64,000 nucleotides of DNA, from contig JABBOY010000006.1 of NCBI GenBank assembly GCA_012927585.1, positions 186,001-250,000 of the forward strand. Reading direction: 5' to 3'. This stretch comes from Glaciimonas sp. Lineage in GTDB: Bacteria; Pseudomonadota; Gammaproteobacteria; Burkholderiales; Burkholderiaceae_D. Shown here piece after piece: positions 9,408 to 18,687 of the stretch. Both the position numbers and the translations under genes were made by a program. The notes below the pieces were generated by a model that was given only the letters and a program-made list of their open reading frames with translations, had not been told where the DNA came from and did no database searches. The number at the start of each line of letters is the position of its first letter. Position 1 is the stretch's first letter.

Positions 9408-10091
9408 ATGAAAACACAATTTCAAGGCGCGATTATAGTACTGTCAGCAGCTATGGCGCTGACCACGAGCATGACAGCCTCCGCCCAAAGCGCCGGTGTT
9501 TGGTCGCTCAAGGCCGGCGTCAATCAGATCACACCCAAAGTCGACAGCGGCGATATGAGCGCGCCGGCTTTGCCTCGCACCAAAGCCGATGTGAAGAGCG
9601 ATACCGAAGCTATCATCGCCGTCAGTTACATGTTTACCGATCATATTTCCGCGGAATTTCACCTCGGCATCCCTTACACCCATGAATTGGATGGCGCCGG
9701 CTCGATTAACGGTGTGGGCAAACTCGGGACGGTCGAATCATTACCGCCAACCCTGTATTTGCAATGGCGCTTCCTGGAGCCGAAAGCGATGTTCCGTCCG
9801 TATGTCGGCTTGGGTTTGACGTATGCCCGATTCCAGAAAGAAACCGGTAGCGGCGCCTTGACCGCAGTGACCAATACCGGCAGTGCAACTCCGACCACGT
9901 TCAATGTGGATTCCAAGTTTGCGCTTACGCCGCAAATCGGCATAACGTATGCAATCAATGAAAAGTGGTTTGCCGATTTGGCAGTGACCAAAACCTATCT
10001 GAAAACGACCACGCATTTTTCGACCGGCCAGAATATGGATATGCGGCTTGATCCTGTGGCAGTCAGCTTTGCGATTGGGTACCATTTTTAA
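9408..10091 (+). CDS. ompW: OmpW-family outer membrane beta-barrel protein
   Basis: A 227-residue precursor with a cleavable signal peptide (hydrophobic core about residues 8-24, ending SMTASAQS). The mature part reads as an eight-stranded barrel of the OmpW family: GVWSLKAGVNQITPK near the start, the family's HISAEFHLGIPYTHE, LPPTLYLQWRF, FRPYVGLGLTYARF, and the C-terminal VAVSFAIGYHF ending in an aromatic residue as barrel proteins do. AGGAGA precedes the ATG. OmpW proteins form a hydrophobic channel for small nonpolar molecules; the role here is inferred. A very strong terminator follows. Confidence 0.92.
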   Translation: MKTQFQGAIIVLSAAMALTTSMTASAQSAGVWSLKAGVNQITPKVDSGDMSAPALPRTKADVKSDTEAIIAVSYMFTDHISAEFHLGIPYTHELDGAGSINGVGKLGTVESLPPTLYLQWRFLEPKAMFRPYVGLGLTYARFQKETGSGALTAVTNTGSATPTTFNVDSKFALTPQIGITYAINEKWFADLAVTKTYLKTTTHFSTGQNMDMRLDPVAVSFAIGYHF

Positions 10092-10116
10092 GTTGCGCAG
10101 TGAATGCCGTCGCATG

Positions 10117-10166
10117 AAAAATCCGCCTGAGGCTGCTTATGCCAGCAGCCTCAGGCGGATTTTTTT
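10117..10166 (+). terminator. Strong rho-independent terminator after ompW
   Basis: A perfect 21-bp stem (10117-10137 pairing with 10144-10164) with loop TATGCC, ending in a run of seven T. The A-run on the left side makes it potentially active on both strands. Confidence 0.95.
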
Positions 10167-10209
10167 GTCGCCATAACTTCAGAAACAGGAATTGGAAAGA
10201 ACACACCAG

Positions 10210-11838
10210 ATGAATCAAAACACGCAGTTTGATTACATTATCGTGGGTGCCGGATCGGCCGGTTGCGTCCTCGCCAACCGTCTCAGTGCCGACCCGGATA
10301 ATCGGGTTTGCTTGCTGGAAGCCGGCCCTGAAGACCGTAGCGCGTTGATTCATACCCCAATCGGGATCGCAGTCCTGCTTCAAACCAAAAAACACAATTG
10401 GTACTTCAACACCGAGCCGGAGCCGGAACTGAACGGCCGGCGCCTGTATTGGCCGCGCGGCAAGACTCTGGGCGGCAGCAGTGCGATTAACGCGATGATC
10501 TATATGCGCGGCGACGGCGCGGATTATGACGAATGGGCGGCATTAGGCAATCGCGGCTGGGGCTGGTCAGACCTGCTGCCGTTATTCAAACAGCATGAAA
10601 ACCGCGAAGCGGGCGCTACTTCTCAGCATGGGGTGGGCGGCCCGTTGAATGTGGCCCGCCTGCGCGGCCACAACCCCTTGAGCGAAGTGTTTGTGCAAGC
10701 GGGGATGGCTGCCGGCATCCCGCGTAATGACGATTTCAATCAAGAGCCGCAGCGCGAGGGGCTGGGACTTTATGAGGTGACCCAAAAGGAAGGACGTCGC
10801 TGGAGCGCAGCCAGCGCATTTCTGGCGCCGGTTCGCGCACGGCCGAATCTCACCGTGATCACCGGTGCCCTGGCGTCCCGGATAGAATTCGCCGGCAAGC
10901 GCGCCACTGGCGTACATTTCCTGCAGGACGGCGTTGCGCGCTACGTTCGCGCCAGCCGGGAAATCATTCTCAGCGGCGGTGCGGTCAATTCGCCGCAATT
11001 GTTGTTGCTGTCCGGGGTAGGGCCTGCCGCTGAACTGGCCAAGCACCAGATTGCGTTACTGCACGAATTGCCGGGGGTCGGTCAAAACTTGCAAGATCAT
11101 CTTGACATCACCGTCATGTGCCGCAATAGCAGCAAGCAGTCGATTGGTCTTGCGCTGTCCTATATTCCCACCGGTATTGCAGAATTTTTTACCTACCTGC
11201 GCAAAAAGCGCGGTTTGCTGGCGACCAATCTTGCCGAATCAGGCGGTTTCGCCAAGACCGACCCGGGGTTGCCGCGGCCGGATGTGCAGTTTCATTTTCT
11301 TCCCACTTATCTGAACGATCATGGCCGCAAGCCCATGTTTGGTTACGGTTACACCCTGCATGCATGCCAGTTGCGGCCGAAAAGTCGGGGCCATATCGGT
11401 TTGCACAGCGCCAATCCGAAGGACGCGCCGCGCATCCAGCCCAACTACTTGCGTCATCCTGACGACCAGGCGACCATGATCAAGGCGGTGCGCTTATGCC
11501 GCCGCATTTTGGCCGCAGAGCCATTCCATGCGCACAGTGGCGGTGAGGTCGCGCCGGGGCTGGAGATCGTGAGTGATGCACAAATTCTGGCTGACATTCG
11601 CCAACGCGCAGAGACGATTTACCATCCGGTCGGCACCTGCAAGATGGGCAATGACGCAATGGCCGTGGTCGATGCGCGGCTGCGGGTGCATGGTCTGGAA
11701 GGTTTGCGGATTGCCGATGCGTCGATTATGCCGACGCTCATTGGCGGCAACACCAATGCACCGTCAATGGTGATCGGTGAAAAGGCAGCGCAAATGATAT
11801 TGGCGGATGTTGCCTCTTTCGAAAGGGTGCAAGCGTGA
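10210..11838 (+). CDS. GMC-family FAD-dependent alcohol dehydrogenase (AlkJ/choline dehydrogenase-like)
   Basis: A 542-residue flavoprotein of the glucose-methanol-choline family. Visible features are the N-terminal ADP-binding fold IIVGAGSAGCVLANRLS, the FAD-attachment region YWPRGKTLGGSSAINAM (about residues 80-95), and the C-terminal catalytic block YHPVGTCKMG with GGNTNAPSMVIGEKAA (active-site His and Asn). The ATG at 10210 follows GGAAAGA; an upstream TTG lacks room for a ribosome site. Its stop overlaps the start of an aldehyde dehydrogenase by four bases. By analogy with alkJ-alkH the pair would oxidise an alcohol to an acid; the substrate cannot be read from sequence. Choline dehydrogenase is the alternative, but the usual partner betB is a different ALDH type. 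Confidence 0.88.
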   Translation: MNQNTQFDYIIVGAGSAGCVLANRLSADPDNRVCLLEAGPEDRSALIHTPIGIAVLLQTKKHNWYFNTEPEPELNGRRLYWPRGKTLGGSSAINAMIYMRGDGADYDEWAALGNRGWGWSDLLPLFKQHENREAGATSQHGVGGPLNVARLRGHNPLSEVFVQAGMAAGIPRNDDFNQEPQREGLGLYEVTQKEGRRWSAASAFLAPVRARPNLTVITGALASRIEFAGKRATGVHFLQDGVARYVRASREIILSGGAVNSPQLLLLSGVGPAAELAKHQIALLHELPGVGQNLQDHLDITVMCRNSSKQSIGLALSYIPTGIAEFFTYLRKKRGLLATNLAESGGFAKTDPGLPRPDVQFHFLPTYLNDHGRKPMFGYGYTLHACQLRPKSRGHIGLHSANPKDAPRIQPNYLRHPDDQATMIKAVRLCRRILAAEPFHAHSGGEVAPGLEIVSDAQILADIRQRAETIYHPVGTCKMGNDAMAVVDARLRVHGLEGLRIADASIMPTLIGGNTNAPSMVIGEKAAQMILADVASFERVQA

Positions 11839-13283
11839 ATTTTTCACCTCCATTGGATCAACAGGCAGAATCTGCAACCGACTCTGCCGAAATTCTGCGC
11901 ATTTTTGAGGCGCAACGCGAAACCGCGCTACGCTGGCGCACCTCGACCGCGCAAGAGCGCATTCTGAGAATCTGCCGCTTGCATGATGCGGTACTGGAGC
12001 AGCGGGTTCGCATCCAGCAGGCCGGCTTCCGGGATTTTCGCAAGCCACCCGAGGAAGTCGATCTGGCCGAGTTGATGCCGGTGGTCAGTGAGGCGCGCGA
12101 GGCCATGCGCTCGCTGCGCAAATGGATGCAGCCGAAGCATGTGATGCCAAGCAGGATGATGCTCGGCACCAGTAGCTGGATCAAGCCTGAACCAAAAGGG
12201 CGCTGCCTCATTATTTCACCTTGGAATTACCCGCTCAACCTGACCTTGGGGCCGCTGATTTCGTGTCTTGCCGCAGGCAACACCGCCATCATCAAACCGT
12301 CTGAAATGACGCCGCATCTTTCTGCCGTCATGGCAGAAATCATTCGCGATGTATTTCAGGAGAACGAAGTCGCGCTGCTGCAGGGCCAGGCTGCGCTTGC
12401 CGGCACCTTGCTGGAACTGCCGTTCGATCATATTTTTTTCACCGGTTCTCCGGCCATCGGCAAGTTGGTCATGGCTGCTGCCGCACGACACTTGAGCTCG
12501 GTGACGCTGGAACTGGGTGGGAAGTCGCCAACCATTGTGGATGCCGACGCCGATGTGCGGCTGGCGGCGCGTTCAACGATCTGGGGCAAGTTCAGCAATA
12601 ACGGTCAGACCTGCATAGCGCCAGACCATGTGTATGTCCATGCAACCATCAAGGAAGAATTTTCCCGGGAATGTGCGCTGGCGCTGACCGCTTCCTACGG
12701 CGCAACGGCAGCGCAGCAGTTACATAGTCCAGCGCTGGCACGCGTGGTCAATACGCGTCACGCCGAGCGCATCGCCGCCTTGTTGCAAGACGCAACAAGG
12801 CGCGGCGCCCGTGTGGTGTTTGGCGGCGAAGTACGGGTGGAGGATTGCTTTGTGCAACCGACCTTGCTTGATTCAGTGCCTTCCGATGCAAAAATCATGC
12901 AGGAAGAAATTTTCGGCCCAGTGTTGCCGATCATCGCGTTTGATGATCTGGAACAGGTCATCGGGCTTATCAATGCGCAGCCCAAACCGCTCGCACTGTA
13001 TATCTGGGGCCGCAATAAACAGCGCATCAATCAGCTGCTGGATAACACCAGTGCCGGTGGCAGTTGCATCAATGATTGCCTGGTGCAGTATGCGCATGGC
13101 GGCCTGCCATTCGGCGGCGTCAACAATTCAGGAATTGGCAGCGCGCACGGCTGGTATGGCTTCAGGGCATTCTCGCATGAGCGTTCGGTAGTTCGTACCC
13201 GTGTGCATTTGGTGCGTATGTTTTTCCCGCCCTATGGCAGAGTCACGCGCCGCATCCTGAATTTTGTGCTGCGCATACTGTGA
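11835..13283 (+). CDS. Aldehyde dehydrogenase, class 3 / coniferyl-aldehyde type with hydrophobic tail
   Basis: A 482-residue NAD(P)-dependent aldehyde dehydrogenase starting with GTG inside the GTGA overlap with the upstream GMC gene; AAGGG lies upstream. Seen motifs: ISPWNYPLNLTLGPL (about residue 130), NTAIIKPSE, FTGSPAIGKLV, the catalytic Glu in VTLELGGKSP and the catalytic Cys in NNGQTCIAPDHV. The C-terminus after residue 455 is basic and hydrophobic (VHLVRMFFPPYG, then RRILNFVLRIL), like the membrane-attaching tails of fatty aldehyde dehydrogenases. With the GMC enzyme this suggests oxidation of a medium- or long-chain alcohol at the membrane (inference). Confidence 0.9.
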   Translation: MNFSPPLDQQAESATDSAEILRIFEAQRETALRWRTSTAQERILRICRLHDAVLEQRVRIQQAGFRDFRKPPEEVDLAELMPVVSEAREAMRSLRKWMQPKHVMPSRMMLGTSSWIKPEPKGRCLIISPWNYPLNLTLGPLISCLAAGNTAIIKPSEMTPHLSAVMAEIIRDVFQENEVALLQGQAALAGTLLELPFDHIFFTGSPAIGKLVMAAAARHLSSVTLELGGKSPTIVDADADVRLAARSTIWGKFSNNGQTCIAPDHVYVHATIKEEFSRECALALTASYGATAAQQLHSPALARVVNTRHAERIAALLQDATRRGARVVFGGEVRVEDCFVQPTLLDSVPSDAKIMQEEIFGPVLPIIAFDDLEQVIGLINAQPKPLALYIWGRNKQRINQLLDNTSAGGSCINDCLVQYAHGGLPFGGVNNSGIGSAHGWYGFRAFSHERSVVRTRVHLVRMFFPPYGRVTRRILNFVLRIL

Positions 13284-13349
13284 ATTTCAGTGTGCTCCGA
13301 CCCGCAGGCAAGTGTTTTGCCACAGTATCACTGTGATCTGAGAAATATA

Positions 13350-13423
13350 GGGAGTATGGCAATAAATACGTACTGCTCCGCATATTTTATATGCGGAATT
13401 AAATAATACAGCATTGGGTATTA
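13350..13423 (+). repeat. Dispersed intergenic repeat, copy B (best preserved with copy E)
   Basis: GGGAGTATGGCAATAAATA leads into the perfect palindrome CCGCATAT-TTT-ATATGCGG (13378-13396) and the tail AATAATACAGCATTGGGTAT. The tail runs into the last codon and stop codon of the flavin reductase, so the element supplies the end of that gene. Confidence 0.75.
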
Positions 13424-13936
13424 TTTTTCGGCTGCTTGCGTCGTGACAAACTGGCCGCCGTGAAATACCAGTGCCGCCTGTGGGTACGCCTCACATCGTT
13501 CGACTTCGCCGACAAAAATCACATGGTCGCCTTCTGGATAGCGACTGCGGTTATGGCATTCAAACCAGGCTGAAACGCCTTTCAGGATCGGATTCCCGGT
13601 ACGCGACAATGTGTAGTCAACGCCTTCGAATCGATTTTTTATCCGTCTCGAGAAACGCTCTGCCAGCGCAGTCTGGTTGAGTCCCAATACGTTGATGACA
13701 TAGTGCGAATTCCCGGTAAATGCCTCCAGGCTGCTGGCACGGTTGCCCAAACTCCATAGCACCAGCGGCGGTTCGAGCGAAACCGAATTGAAGGAACTGG
13801 CCGTCAAGCCGAGTAACGTGCCGTCCGATAAGCGCGTAGTGATGATTGTCACGCCTGTGGCAAACTGCGACAGTGCATGACGAAAATGGGGCGTATCAAA
13901 TTCACGCGTTAAAGCGCGGGCTGAGCGTGTATGCAT
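13421..13936 (-). CDS. Flavin reductase-like (HpaC/NtaB family) FMN-binding protein
   Basis: A 171-residue protein of the split-barrel flavin reductase family, which supplies reduced FMN/FAD to partner monooxygenases. Recognisable stretches are FRHALSQFATGVTIITT (about residues 18-34), GLTASSFNSVSLEPPLVLWSL (the flavin-binding part), and GDHVIFVGEVERCE near the C-terminus. No monooxygenase gene is adjacent, so its partner is unknown. The stop codon lies inside the repeat element at 13350-13423. It is convergent with the aldehyde dehydrogenase and divergent from msrA. Confidence 0.86.
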   Translation of the reverse strand: MHTRSARALTREFDTPHFRHALSQFATGVTIITTRLSDGTLLGLTASSFNSVSLEPPLVLWSLGNRASSLEAFTGNSHYVINVLGLNQTALAERFSRRIKNRFEGVDYTLSRTGNPILKGVSAWFECHNRSRYPEGDHVIFVGEVERCEAYPQAALVFHGGQFVTTQAAEK

Positions 13937-14095
13937 TGTTCATCCAGAAAGTTTCAAACATTATCCTGGAAACTACCATTGAGTGCTTATTGTTCCGATC
14001 GATGATTTGCATGCCCTGATGTGGCAAAATTCGAACAATGCAGAACAGTTTGGGCTTACAGTTGTACGGCGAAACAGCACATAAAGGAGTGAATC

Positions 14096-14626
14096 ATGAC
14101 AAGTGAAATCGCAACATTGGGGGGTGGCTGTTTTTGGTGCCTGGAAGCCGTGTATCAAGAGTTGAACGGTGTGCTGCAAGTCGAATCCGGTTATAGCGGC
14201 GGCCACGTGCCGAACCCGACCTATGCACAAGTGTGCGAAGGCAGCACAGGTCATGCCGAAGTGGTACGGATAACGTTTGATCCTGCAGTGGTGAGTTTTC
14301 GCGAAATACTGGAAGTTTTCTTTACCATCCATGACCCGACTACCCTGAATCGACAAGGAAACGATTGCGGTACGCAATATCGTTCGGTCATTTATCCCCA
14401 TTCTGCACAACAGAAAGACATGGCCCAGCACGTTATCAAGGAAATGGCGAACGTATGGGATGCGCCCATCGTGACCGAACTGTCGCCGGAGCAGCCTTTT
14501 TACAAGGCAGAAGCCAGTCACCAGGATTATTTTCGCCAGCATCCAGACCAGGGTTATTGCGCATTTGTCGTGGTGCCGAAACTGGAGAAGTTCAGGAAAA
14601 TCTTTGCCGACAAGAGCAAGATCTGA
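14096..14626 (+). CDS. msrA: Peptide-methionine (S)-S-oxide reductase
   Basis: Repairs oxidised methionine (S epimer) in proteins using thioredoxin. The 176-residue protein has the catalytic motif GGGCFWCLEAV at residues 9-19 and the family blocks ESGYSGG, STGHAEVVRITFDP, FFTIHDPTTLNRQGND and GTQYRSVIY. AAAGGAG precedes the ATG. A HIT-family gene follows after 43 bases in the same direction. The thioredoxin that would recycle it is encoded at the right end of the window. Confidence 0.96.
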   Translation: MTSEIATLGGGCFWCLEAVYQELNGVLQVESGYSGGHVPNPTYAQVCEGSTGHAEVVRITFDPAVVSFREILEVFFTIHDPTTLNRQGNDCGTQYRSVIYPHSAQQKDMAQHVIKEMANVWDAPIVTELSPEQPFYKAEASHQDYFRQHPDQGYCAFVVVPKLEKFRKIFADKSKI

Positions 14627-14669
14627 GTACAGGAAATTGTAGTTGACGCGAGCAGTTGAGGAAAATGTA

Positions 14670-15074
14670 ATGACAACTATTTTTGAAAAAATATTACTGG
14701 GTGAAATTCCCGGCGTAAAAATCTATGAGGATGATCTGGTCTTTGCTTTCATGGATGCCGGGCAGGTCAATCCGGGCCATGTTTTGGTGGCGACCAAAAA
14801 ACCTTATGAGACATTAATGGATGCCGATGCAGATTCTGTCGTTGCGTTGATGCGGGTTGCGCATAAAATCGCCAAGGCAATCCAGATCGCTTTCCAACCG
14901 GAAGGCATCACCCTGTTGCAAACGAACAAACCGGCCGGTTGGCAAACAGTGCCGCATCTGCATATGCATGTAGTGCCGCGCTTCAGTAACGATGGCGCCA
15001 GCCTGGTCTGGCCACGCAATGAACCGGGCATCGAGAAATTGCGGGAATATGCGAGCAAGATACAAGTTATTTGA
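14670..15074 (+). CDS. HIT-family nucleotide-binding protein
   Basis: A 134-residue histidine-triad protein, probably a purine nucleoside phosphoramidase or dinucleotide hydrolase of the Hint/HinT branch. The active-site motif HLHMHVVPR lies at about residues 92-100, and the N-terminal IFEKILLGEIPGVKIYEDD and NPGHVLVATKK match Hint proteins. The start at 14670 is supported by GAGGAAAA upstream; an earlier TTG in the same frame is rejected. Likely cotranscribed with msrA. Confidence 0.9.
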   Translation: MTTIFEKILLGEIPGVKIYEDDLVFAFMDAGQVNPGHVLVATKKPYETLMDADADSVVALMRVAHKIAKAIQIAFQPEGITLLQTNKPAGWQTVPHLHMHVVPRFSNDGASLVWPRNEPGIEKLREYASKIQVI

Positions 15075-15090
15075 TGCGCTTATTCGTAAT

Positions 15091-16293
15091 TTATTCATAA
15101 ATATACTTGCGCGACCAGGGAAATGCGGATGCATCCCTGCCTGCCTTGGTGCATACCACCTGATACAGCGATATCCAGTCATGCGTGAAAGCATGGGCAC
15201 AGCCAGCCAGATAGACGCGCCAGATGCGGTAATGCCTGTCGTCCGTAAGCATTTTGATCCGATCGGCGCGGGTTTCGAAATTGTCGACCCAGATACTGCA
15301 GGTACGGGCGTAATGGCGGCGCAAGTTTTCAATATCGAGTACTTCCAGGCCGCCTTCCTGCATGGTTTTCAGCACCAGTCCGATATGCGGCAACTCGCCA
15401 TGCGGAAAAACATATTTCTCGATGAATTCACCACCGCCATACGCGGTTTCGCCGCTATTGGGGTCGGTTGAAGTGATGCCGTGATTCATGGCCAGGCCGT
15501 CTTCGGCCAGCAGGGTGCTGATTTTGGTGAAATAGTGCGGCAGATTAAGTAGTCCGACATGCTCGAACATGCCGACGCTGGTGATGCGGTCGAAACTGCC
15601 GGTGATATCCCGATAATCCTGCAAACGGATTTCAATCCGATCCGCAAGGCCGGCCTGTTCGACTTGTTCTCTGGCAAATTCATACTGGTTACGGGACAGT
15701 GTGATACCGATACATTTGGCGCCGAATTGTTGTGCAGCGCGCAGTACCAGCGCACCCCAACCGCAACCGATATCCAGCAGGGTATTGCCGGGTTTGAGTT
15801 GTATTTTGGTCAGAATGTGATCGATTTTCTTTATTTGCGCAACGGCCAGATCTTCGTCGCCATTTTCGAAGTAGGCGCAGGAATACACCAGATTTTCGTC
15901 CAGCCAGCTTTGGTAAAACGCGTTCGATACGTCATAGTGATAGCGGATTGCCTCGGCATCGTTCTGCTTGTTATGCCGGACGGATCTTACCAGGCGGGAA
16001 AGCGTTTTTGCGGGTCCGTGCATCTGTCCCGCGAGCACGCTACCGATGCGGATTATGGCCGCCGCATGACCCTCAATCTCGATTTTTCCTTCGACATAGG
16101 CTTCGCCCAAGCTTGCCAGAGATGGCGTCAGCAGATAGTTAATGGCAGAAGAGTGCGGCACCCGGATGGTGACATCGGGATGCCCCGTGCTGAAATTAAA
16201 TTGTTGTCCGTTCCACAATTCCAGTCGCAGCGGAAGCGCGGATCGATTGCGGATATCTTCCACCCATTGCGTCAGTTTCTTTTCCCAAAACAC
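15091..16293 (-). CDS. cfa: Cyclopropane-fatty-acyl-phospholipid synthase
   Basis: SAM-dependent enzyme that adds a methylene bridge across double bonds of membrane phospholipid acyl chains, usually on entry to stationary phase. At 400 residues it fits the family. The SAM-binding motif LLDIGCGWGALVLRAA is at about residue 175; YSCAYFENGDEDL (about 139) and the following SVGMFEHVG are also typical. It starts with GTG, five bases after a perfect GGAGG. It is the last gene of a minus-strand run hemerythrin-pdxH-cfa. Confidence 0.94.
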   Translation of the reverse strand: MFWEKKLTQWVEDIRNRSALPLRLELWNGQQFNFSTGHPDVTIRVPHSSAINYLLTPSLASLGEAYVEGKIEIEGHAAAIIRIGSVLAGQMHGPAKTLSRLVRSVRHNKQNDAEAIRYHYDVSNAFYQSWLDENLVYSCAYFENGDEDLAVAQIKKIDHILTKIQLKPGNTLLDIGCGWGALVLRAAQQFGAKCIGITLSRNQYEFAREQVEQAGLADRIEIRLQDYRDITGSFDRITSVGMFEHVGLLNLPHYFTKISTLLAEDGLAMNHGITSTDPNSGETAYGGGEFIEKYVFPHGELPHIGLVLKTMQEGGLEVLDIENLRRHYARTCSIWVDNFETRADRIKMLTDDRHYRIWRVYLAGCAHAFTHDWISLYQVVCTKAGRDASAFPWSRKYIYE

Positions 16294-16359
16294 GATGTCC
16301 TCCGTGTGGCTGAGTCAGTACTACTGGTTATGCACCATCGAAAGATCGAGGTGTAATGT

Positions 16360-16995
16360 TTATGGCTGCAGTCTTACCCGATCCCAACTTCCATTCGCGT
16401 TCAGCTTGAAAGCGATCCGGTCATGCAGCCGGGAACTGCGGCCTTGCCAGAATTCGATATAGTCCGGTACCAGACGGTAGCCGCCCCAATACGCTGGGCG
16501 TGGCGGGTGCGCGCCGTGTTTCGCCTCGGCATCGGCATAGCGCGTTTCCAGCACCTGGCGGCTGGCAACCGGCTCGCTTTGAGAGGATGCAATCGCGCCA
16601 ATCCGGCTGCCCAGCGGCCTGCTCTGGAAATAGGCATCATTTTCTTCTGCAGAAATGCGTTCGACGCGACCTTCGATGCGGACTTGCCGTTCCAGCTCAA
16701 TCCAATGGAACAGCAGCGCGGCGTAAGGGTTTTGATGCAGCTCATGCCCTTTACGGCTCTGGTAATTGGTAAACCAGAAAAATCCGCGTTGATCGAATTC
16801 CTTGATCAGCACGATGCGCGACGAAGGGTGCCCATTGGCGGCCACGGTCGCCAGGCTCATTGCATTGGCTTCCGGCACATTAGCTTTGAGCGCTTCATCA
16901 AACCACTTCTTGAATTGTGCCATTGGGTCGGCAGCCATATCCGACTCCGACAGGCTGGCTTGACTGTAATCTTTTCTTAAATCTGCTATCGACAT
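16360..16995 (-). CDS. pdxH: Pyridoxamine 5'-phosphate oxidase
   Basis: FMN enzyme that oxidises pyridoxine/pyridoxamine 5'-phosphate to pyridoxal 5'-phosphate. The 211-residue protein has the expected N-terminal [30 protein letters not shown] (FMN site), [12 protein letters not shown], and the C-terminal signature beginning [19 protein letters not shown] stands near the ATG. Spacing to the upstream hemerythrin gene is 16 bases, so both probably share a transcript. Confidence 0.96.
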   Translation of the reverse strand: MSIADLRKDYSQASLSESDMAADPMAQFKKWFDEALKANVPEANAMSLATVAANGHPSSRIVLIKEFDQRGFFWFTNYQSRKGHELHQNPYAALLFHWIELERQVRIEGRVERISAEENDAYFQSRPLGSRIGAIASSQSEPVASRQVLETRYADAEAKHGAHPPRPAYWGGYRLVPDYIEFWQGRSSRLHDRIAFKLNANGSWDRVRLQP

Positions 16996-17011
16996 CTTGA
17001 TTCCTGGTGAT

Positions 17012-17566
17012 TTACTGTGTAATTGCGCGGCGCACCCGCATGGCTTCGCCTAACTGCGCCATCTGTGCCGCACTGAACAGGCGGATTGCCATCGGTGCGA
17101 TGTGAGTTTCCTCCATTTCCAGGTGGTTCGCATACAGTTCGGTGAAACGAGTCACGTCTGGTTCCGACAGATAGCTGCCGATGCCTGTATTTTTACCACC
17201 GGCGATCTGTTGCAATTGCCGGTCAAGCACTTGCCATGCGGCGTCCATTTGCTGATGTTGCTGCAGAATCACTGGCAATAATTGCGCTAATAATGCTGCA
17301 TCCTGCCCGGTTGCCGATGCTAGCAGCATCGGCAACAGATCATCCTCTTCATCCGCATGATGGTTGTGCGCTGCCTTATTAAAATACTGCAATATGGATT
17401 TTGCCGCTTGTTGTGCCTCAATGTCAGCGCCATGTTGTTGTAGATGCGATAACAACTTTAGCATGGTGCTAATTTGTTTGCGGATGCGGTTATGGCAGTG
17501 CTTGAGTACCGCAATCGGCTGGTCGAAACCCGGAATCGGCGTAAATAATGGGTCTGCGTTTTGCAT
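17012..17566 (-). CDS. Hemerythrin-like HHE-domain protein
   Basis: A 184-residue all-helical protein with the HHE cation-binding pattern: HCHNRIRKQ (about residues 23-31), [12 protein letters not shown], the long helix with [10 protein letters not shown], and [14 protein letters not shown] near the C-terminus, giving enough His and Glu for a di-iron site. The start at 17566 follows GGGATAACACC; an ATG 30 bases upstream lacks a ribosome site. Such proteins bind oxygen or NO or repair iron-sulfur centres; the actual role here is unknown. Confidence 0.82.
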   Translation of the reverse strand: MQNADPLFTPIPGFDQPIAVLKHCHNRIRKQISTMLKLLSHLQQHGADIEAQQAAKSILQYFNKAAHNHHADEEDDLLPMLLASATGQDAALLAQLLPVILQQHQQMDAAWQVLDRQLQQIAGGKNTGIGSYLSEPDVTRFTELYANHLEMEETHIAPMAIRLFSAAQMAQLGEAMRVRRAITQ

Positions 17567-17652
17567 GGTGTTATCCCGTTTAACAATAGTTGACATCAGT
17601 ATACATAAAGCGCTAATTCTGGCTTTATCGCAGTTTCACTTAAAATGGCGCA

Positions 17653-18510
17653 ATGAACACAATCACGAAACTGGCAACACCGGGTCCTGTGGACAACATC
17701 GATTTCGAGCGCCGTTTCGGCGGTATCGCGCGTTTGTATGGCGCTGCTGCGCTACAGCGCTTTCGAGCAGCGCACATCTGTGTGATAGGCGTGGGCGGCG
17801 TCGGCTCCTGGGTGGTGGAAGCTTTGGCGCGCAGTGCAATCGGGCAGATGACTCTGATTGATCTTGATAACGTTGCGGAATCGAACATCAACCGCCAGAT
17901 CCAGGCATTGTCGGCGACCTTGGGTCAGGCCAAGGTGACGGCGCTGGCACAGCGCATCGCACAAATCAACCCATATTGTCGCGTCACTGAGGTCGAGGAT
18001 TTCGTCACGCCCGACAATTTGGATACGATGATCGGCGTTCATAACTTCGATTATGTGATCGATGCGATCGACAGCGTACGGGACAAGGCGGCGCTGATTG
18101 CCTATTGCCGCGCCCACGCGATAGCGCTGATTACCATAGGCAGTGCCGGCGGGCAGATCGATCCGACCAGAATTGAGGTGCGCGACCTGTCCAGAACCGA
18201 GCAGGAACCCTTGCTGTCCAAAGTCCGTAAATTATTGCGCGGCCAGCATGGTTTTCCCCGCGGTGAGAAGAATAAATTCGGCATTGATGCAGTGTTCTCA
18301 ACCGAGCCTTTACGCTTTCCCGAGGCCGATGACGCCTGCGCACTGGAGACCGACGGTAGCGCCGGCATCACCGGGATCAATTGCGCCGGTTTCGGCTCCG
18401 CGATGGTAGTTACCGCCGCTTTCGGCTTGGTAGCTGCGGCGCAAGTGTTGCGCAAGCTTGCCGTGACCAAACCGCCTGCCACTGGCAGTGAGGCGCTAGC
18501 GGTAGATTGA
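17653..18510 (+). CDS. tcdA: tRNA threonylcarbamoyladenosine dehydratase
   Basis: E1-like (ThiF/MoeB family) enzyme that cyclises t6A37 of tRNA to ct6A with ATP. The 285-residue protein has the nucleotide-binding CVIGVGGVGSWVVEALARS (about residues 43-60), LIDLDNVAESNINRQ, and YVIDAIDSVRDKAALI. The C-terminal part (GSAGITGIN, then GFGSAMVVTAAFGLV) ends in a hydrophobic helix. It faces the hemerythrin-pdxH-cfa run across a short divergent gap. Together with the Sua5-type protein earlier in the window it covers both ends of the t6A/ct6A pathway. Confidence 0.93.
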   Translation: MNTITKLATPGPVDNIDFERRFGGIARLYGAAALQRFRAAHICVIGVGGVGSWVVEALARSAIGQMTLIDLDNVAESNINRQIQALSATLGQAKVTALAQRIAQINPYCRVTEVEDFVTPDNLDTMIGVHNFDYVIDAIDSVRDKAALIAYCRAHAIALITIGSAGGQIDPTRIEVRDLSRTEQEPLLSKVRKLLRGQHGFPRGEKNKFGIDAVFSTEPLRFPEADDACALETDGSAGITGINCAGFGSAMVVTAAFGLVAAAQVLRKLAVTKPPATGSEALAVD

Positions 18511-18561
18511 CTATTTTTAGGGCATGCGTGGTGTTGCGTCTATTCTTAATGAGAAAAGTGT

Positions 18562-18596
18562 GGAGTATATTTTTTAATGCATTGAAAAATATGCGG
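18562..18596 (+). repeat. Dispersed intergenic repeat, short degraded copy C
   Basis: GGAGTATAT opens this piece and ATATGCGG closes it, with a self-complementary ATATTTTT/AAAAATAT stretch between. It keeps the head and right palindrome arm of the family but lacks about 11 internal bases and the tail. It is the weakest of the six copies, in the convergent tcdA-rng gap. Confidence 0.4.
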
Positions 18597-18687
18597 ACGA
18601 TGCCATGAAAATAGCGATACCAGGTCCACTATTTTTATAGAACATATCGTGTTGCGAAGCCTTTCGTGGGCTAGTGGGCAACCTCAG

